A stretch of 64,000 nucleotides of DNA from assembly GCF_014202575.1 (NCBI RefSeq), contig NZ_JACHHB010000013.1, positions 1 through 64,000 on the forward strand, given 5' to 3'. This document shows positions 61,233 to 64,000 of this stretch, in pieces. Position 1 is the stretch's first letter; each line of letters opens with the position of its first letter. The position numbers were made by a program, and so were the translations under genes. The notes beneath the pieces were generated by a model that did no database searches, was not told where the DNA came from, and saw nothing but the letters and a program-made list of their open reading frames with translations. Origin of the DNA: Texcoconibacillus texcoconensis. Its GTDB lineage: Bacteria > Bacillota > Bacilli > Bacillales > Salisediminibacteriaceae.

Positions 61233-61943
61233 TTATGCTTCATCTTGTATACGTGGAAAGAGGATGTTGTTTTCAAGATGAACGTGCTTGAACATGTCAG
61301 ATTCTAATTCTTCTAAACGTTTGTACGTCATTTGGAATGTTGTACATGATCCTTCAGGTACAGCATAGTCATTTGTTGCTTCACGAAGTTGTTTAAGTAG
61401 ATCACCTGCTGTTTCGTGTTCGTCTTCTAATTCATTTATTGCATCTGTTGCTGCTTTCCAACGATCGTGCCCACCTTCAGATTCATATGCCTTCATGGCA
61501 GGGAAAATTTGCTGTTCCTCTTTCATTAGATGTTGTTCCAAGTCGGTTTTTAACTCGTGAAACACACGGTGTACTGTTGCTAAGTTTGCATGGTCCTCAC
61601 CATGAACACGGAAGATTTTTGTTACATAAAAGCTTAAGTCTGGTAGTTCTTTTAACAAAAATCCGTGATGGTGACGTGTAACATGGTCAATAATTTTTGT
61701 GTAAGAGGCGTTCATCCAGTCTGTTTCGCCCTCATTTTTTCGTGCATCTTCTTCCTTTTTCACTTCTTCTAATTGCTTTAAAATCACTGCTTCATCGAGG
61801 TTCTTTTCTTCAATTGCTTCACTTAATGGACGGTCTCCTCCACAGCAGAAGTCGATTTTGTATTGTTTAAACACTTGATCCGCATGTGGCCATTGAATCA
61901 CGATGTCTTTTACTTTCATATTTCCTTGAATAGATATACTCAT
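61233..61943 (-). CDS. scdA: Iron-sulfur cluster repair di-iron protein (ScdA/RIC)
   Basis: The 236-residue protein has an N-terminal ScdA domain with DFCCGGDRPL (about 30-38) and a hemerythrin-like domain with di-iron His/Glu ligands (HVTRHHHGFL; HGEDHANLATVHRVFHELKTDLEQHLMKEEQQIFPAM; ELEDEHETAGDLL; HVHLENNILFPR). It restores Fe-S clusters after nitrosative or oxidative stress. The ATG at 61943 has GGAGGAAT ahead; the open frame goes 32 codons upstream. A Fur-like box stands about 40 bases upstream. Confidence 0.92.
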   Translation of the reverse strand: MSISIQGNMKVKDIVIQWPHADQVFKQYKIDFCCGGDRPLSEAIEEKNLDEAVILKQLEEVKKEEDARKNEGETDWMNASYTKIIDHVTRHHHGFLLKELPDLSFYVTKIFRVHGEDHANLATVHRVFHELKTDLEQHLMKEEQQIFPAMKAYESEGGHDRWKAATDAINELEDEHETAGDLLKQLREATNDYAVPEGSCTTFQMTYKRLEELESDMFKHVHLENNILFPRIQDEA

Positions 61944-61979
61944 TAAAAATTCCTCCTTGAAGTTGTTGAAAATAACTAT

Positions 61980-62004
61980 TTGATAACCGTTATCATTATC
62001 ATAA
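61980..62004 (-). promoter_or_regulatory. Fur-like box upstream of scdA
   Basis: The minus strand reads TGATAATGATAACGGTTATCA, containing the 7-1-7 Fur/Per pattern (TGATAAT-N-ATTATCA type). It could make scdA respond to iron or peroxide. Confidence 0.55.
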
Positions 62005-62128
62005 AGGAGTTTTAAGTAACTGTCGGTGACTCGAATCACAGTTCATGTAAAATAGATTTTCGAAGTTACGTTTACTAAGGACAGAATTGAAACAAACTAG
62101 TTTAAAACGAAAAGAAAGTGTGAGAGAT

Positions 62129-62785
62129 ATGCATTTTTTAGTAAATCCGTTAATGATTATCGCTTTTGTTACACTTTTGGGGTGTACGATGAATGAACCT
62201 CAAGCAAATGCATCAACGGATCGTGATTTACAGCCGAGTGAGTACATACAATTTCGTGATGATATACAACCAGGAGAAGAACGTGTACGTATATATACGA
62301 GCTTAGGTAACTTAGACGTAAAGTTATTTACGAAACAAGCGCCAAAAACGACGGAAAAATTTTTATCGTACGTAGAAGAGGGGAAGTATGAGGGAGTGCA
62401 ATTGATCGGTCGTGTACATGGCTATCACGCAGATGGACATGATATGCAAAAAGTCTCACCATTTCCGCGGGAGTATGCGAGTGAGCTCGCTCATTTTCAC
62501 GGTGCACTGTCTACATTATCTGAAAGCGATGATGAAGGAGCATTTACGATCATTCATGATGAAAGCAGGCGAACAGATCCGGACGTTTTGGATGAAATTG
62601 CTGAACAACGCGGGTATGATTTTCCAGATGCAGTCAAAAATTATTACATGACAGAAGGTGGAGCACCTCAATATGATTATCATTACACTGTATTCGGACA
62701 TGTAGTCGGTGGTGAGGAGATATGGAATGAGGTCCAGAGAAATGATCGATCAATGACGATAAAAAAGATTGAACGTATTCATTAA
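62129..62785 (+). CDS. Cyclophilin-type peptidyl-prolyl isomerase lipoprotein
   Basis: The 218-residue lipoprotein has a signal ending in VTLLGC and a cyclophilin-type domain (VRIYTSLGNLDVKLFTKQAPKTTEKFLSYVEEGKYEGVQLIGRVHGYHADGHD; GAFTIIHDESRRTDPD; YTVFGHVVGGEEIWNEV). Proline isomerisation of exported proteins is the probable role. Typical catalytic residues (such as FHR) are changed to IGRVHG, so activity is not certain. The start at 62129 gives a normal signal. Confidence 0.82.
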   Translation: MHFLVNPLMIIAFVTLLGCTMNEPQANASTDRDLQPSEYIQFRDDIQPGEERVRIYTSLGNLDVKLFTKQAPKTTEKFLSYVEEGKYEGVQLIGRVHGYHADGHDMQKVSPFPREYASELAHFHGALSTLSESDDEGAFTIIHDESRRTDPDVLDEIAEQRGYDFPDAVKNYYMTEGGAPQYDYHYTVFGHVVGGEEIWNEVQRNDRSMTIKKIERIH

Positions 62786-62823
62786 TGGCAGGATGAGAGG
62801 ATTAACAGAAGAAGTATTAAAAG

Positions 62824-62866
62824 AAAAGTTGACTCAACATACGCAGGTGAGTCAACTTTTCCTTTA
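62824..62866. terminator. Terminator after the cyclophilin gene
   Basis: AAAAGTTGACTCA (62824-62836) and TGAGTCAACTTTT (62848-62860), then CCTTTAT. Confidence 0.8.
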
Positions 62867-62894
62867 TCCGTGTCGTTTCAGCACTTAATATGTA

Positions 62895-63071
62895 CTAGTC
62901 ACGAAACATGTAATAAATCATAATGACAATCGTAGCAACTGCGATAATCATGAGCGGTCCATCGATGAGTGAGCTTGCACCGTCACCATTTTCTTCAGCG
63001 TGAATACGATTGAAAGGCATCGCCAAAAACAAAATCGGCATGAATAATACAGCTAATAGCTGTTTCCTCAT
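62895..63071 (-). CDS. Small exported or membrane protein
   Basis: Fifty-eight residues: MRKQLLAVLFMPILFLAMPF followed by NRIHAEENGDGASS, then a second hydrophobic stretch (MIIAVATIVIMIYYMF) and a final RD. A signal peptide or first helix plus one transmembrane anchor is likely. AAAGGGGGG lies nine bases ahead of the ATG. The family is not recognised. It is divergent from cheV. Confidence 0.7.
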   Translation of the reverse strand: MRKQLLAVLFMPILFLAMPFNRIHAEENGDGASSLIDGPLMIIAVATIVIMIYYMFRD

Positions 63072-63272
63072 AACGTAACGCCCCCCTTTCTTTCTAAACT
63101 TTCTCTTTCCACCATTATAGAAGCAACCGTTAATTTTGACAAATTATTGAACAAAAATGCTGGGCAAATTTAAATACCTAATAAGAAAGAACTAGAGAAT
63201 GATAGAAAAACATGGTACGCTAAAAGAGTAGCAAACTAAGTTATTTGTTTACGAAATAGGGAGGAAAGTCTC

Positions 63273-64000
63273 ATGTCGGAAGAGGACCAAGGGATATTAC
63301 TGGAAAGTGGTACAAATGAGTTAGAAGTGATTATGTTTTCAATTGGCTCAAGTACATTTGGTATAAATGTAATAAAAGTCCGCGAGATTATTCAACCAGT
63401 GGACGTAACACCTATGCCTGAGAGCCACCCAAATGTGAAAGGGATTATACGATTACGAGATGAAGTCATTCCAGTTATTGATTTAGCCAAAGCAATCGGC
63501 TTTTCATCAACCGAACGTAGCGGTCAGGATAAATATATTGTTGCTGAATTAAATCAAATAAAAGTTGCCTTCCACGTTGATTCTGTTTCACGCATTCATC
63601 GCATTTCTTGGGAACAAATTGAAAAGCCGACTAAATTATCTCAAGGTTTAAAAGCAATGACAATTGGTGTCATCAAAATGAAAGAAGACATGGTTTTATT
63701 ATTAGACTATGAAAAAATCGTCGTCGATATAAGTCCAGAAGCGGGCATTCATTCAGAACGTCTCACTTCGCTTGGCGAACGAGAACGTTCTCATAAAAAA
63801 GTTACTGTTGTTGAAGACTCTCCAATCTTACGACAGTTACTTCGGGATACATTAGAAGAAGCTGGGTATGGGCAATTAACGTTTTATGAAAATGGGAAAG
63901 AGGCTTGGGATACTTTAGAAAGTTTTTCACATCAGGGTACTCTTGATCAAAATGTAGATATGGTGATTACAGATATAGAAATGCCTCAAATGGACGGTCA
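63273..64000 (+). CDS. cheV: Chemotaxis coupling protein CheV (5' part, cut by window end)
   Basis: The visible 242 residues contain a CheW-like domain (about 15-160, ELEVIMFSIGSSTFGINVIKVREIIQP; GIIRLRDEVIPVIDL; KYIVAELNQIKVAFHVDSVSRI) and the beginning of a receiver domain (VTVVEDSPILRQLLRDTL; MVITDIEMPQMDG, with the phospho-acceptor Asp at about residue 235). CheV couples receptors to CheA and takes part in adaptation. GGGAGG precedes the ATG by eight bases. The reading frame continues beyond the window. Confidence 0.93.
   Translation, partial: MSEEDQGILLESGTNELEVIMFSIGSSTFGINVIKVREIIQPVDVTPMPESHPNVKGIIRLRDEVIPVIDLAKAIGFSSTERSGQDKYIVAELNQIKVAFHVDSVSRIHRISWEQIEKPTKLSQGLKAMTIGVIKMKEDMVLLLDYEKIVVDISPEAGIHSERLTSLGERERSHKKVTVVEDSPILRQLLRDTLEEAGYGQLTFYENGKEAWDTLESFSHQGTLDQNVDMVITDIEMPQMDG

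Overview
The window is chromosomal DNA of a spore-forming Bacillaceae member. The evidence is low-GC sequence, strong AGGAGG ribosome binding sites, several small acid-soluble spore protein genes (sspP, sspO, sspN, tlp), and a gene order that follows the Bacillus subtilis lexA-yneA-yneB-ynzC-tkt-sirA-yneF ... ccdC-yneK ... sspP-sspO-citB ... tlp-yneP-yneQ segment. The species cannot be fixed from the sequence alone.

Layout. 1-500: an intergenic repeat next to a 5S rRNA-like remnant, then a possibly structured stretch. 505-2270: the SOS locus lexA / yneA-yneB with three LexA boxes. 2339-5940: proline biosynthesis (proB-proA-proC, minus strand) behind a T-box leader. 6033-9470: ynzC, tkt, sirA, yneF. 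9580-12600: copper regulation (csoR, copZ), a TlpA-like thioredoxin, an Lgt-like membrane protein, ccdC and yneK. 12669-18700: a LysR gene divergent from a PhnD/E/C-type importer, an IS200/IS605-end-like relic, a YjcZ-type spore peptide, a glycerophosphodiesterase and an alpha/beta hydrolase.

18868-24958 is a complete selenocysteine island: selC (tRNA-Sec), selB, selD and selA. Two genes carry in-frame UGA codons that read as selenocysteine: SelD itself (U19) and a SelW/Rdx-type protein (CxxU, U13). Relative to B. subtilis, about 12 kb sits between yneK and sspP. 25011-33000: SASP genes, aconitase, SAM-riboswitch-controlled metI-metC, and small sporulation or iron-type genes. 33184-43583: membrane proteins, a tandem SpoVK-like AAA protein, yneP, tlp, yneQ, nadE, a PHP phosphoesterase, a two-P-loop protein, a YkuI-like EAL protein and an MFS carrier. 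43753-48068: a sigma-54 activator next to a near-perfect -24/-12 promoter that drives an iron alcohol dehydrogenase and a methylmalonate-semialdehyde-type dehydrogenase.

50829-58640 is an intact 7.8-kb Tn3-family transposon. It has 42-bp perfect terminal inverted repeats, a 5-bp CATAT target duplication, TnpA with D702/D773/E903, and a tyrosine recombinase TnpI. Its cargo is a secreted lactococcin-972-like peptide with a three-gene ABC exporter/immunity set. Its insertion split a 55-codon gene that can be rebuilt exactly from the two flanks. The last part (58810-64000) holds small spore-type genes, YwpF-like and YhjD-like proteins, an ScdA/RIC iron-sulfur repair protein with a Fur-like box, a cyclophilin lipoprotein and the start of cheV, which runs off the window.
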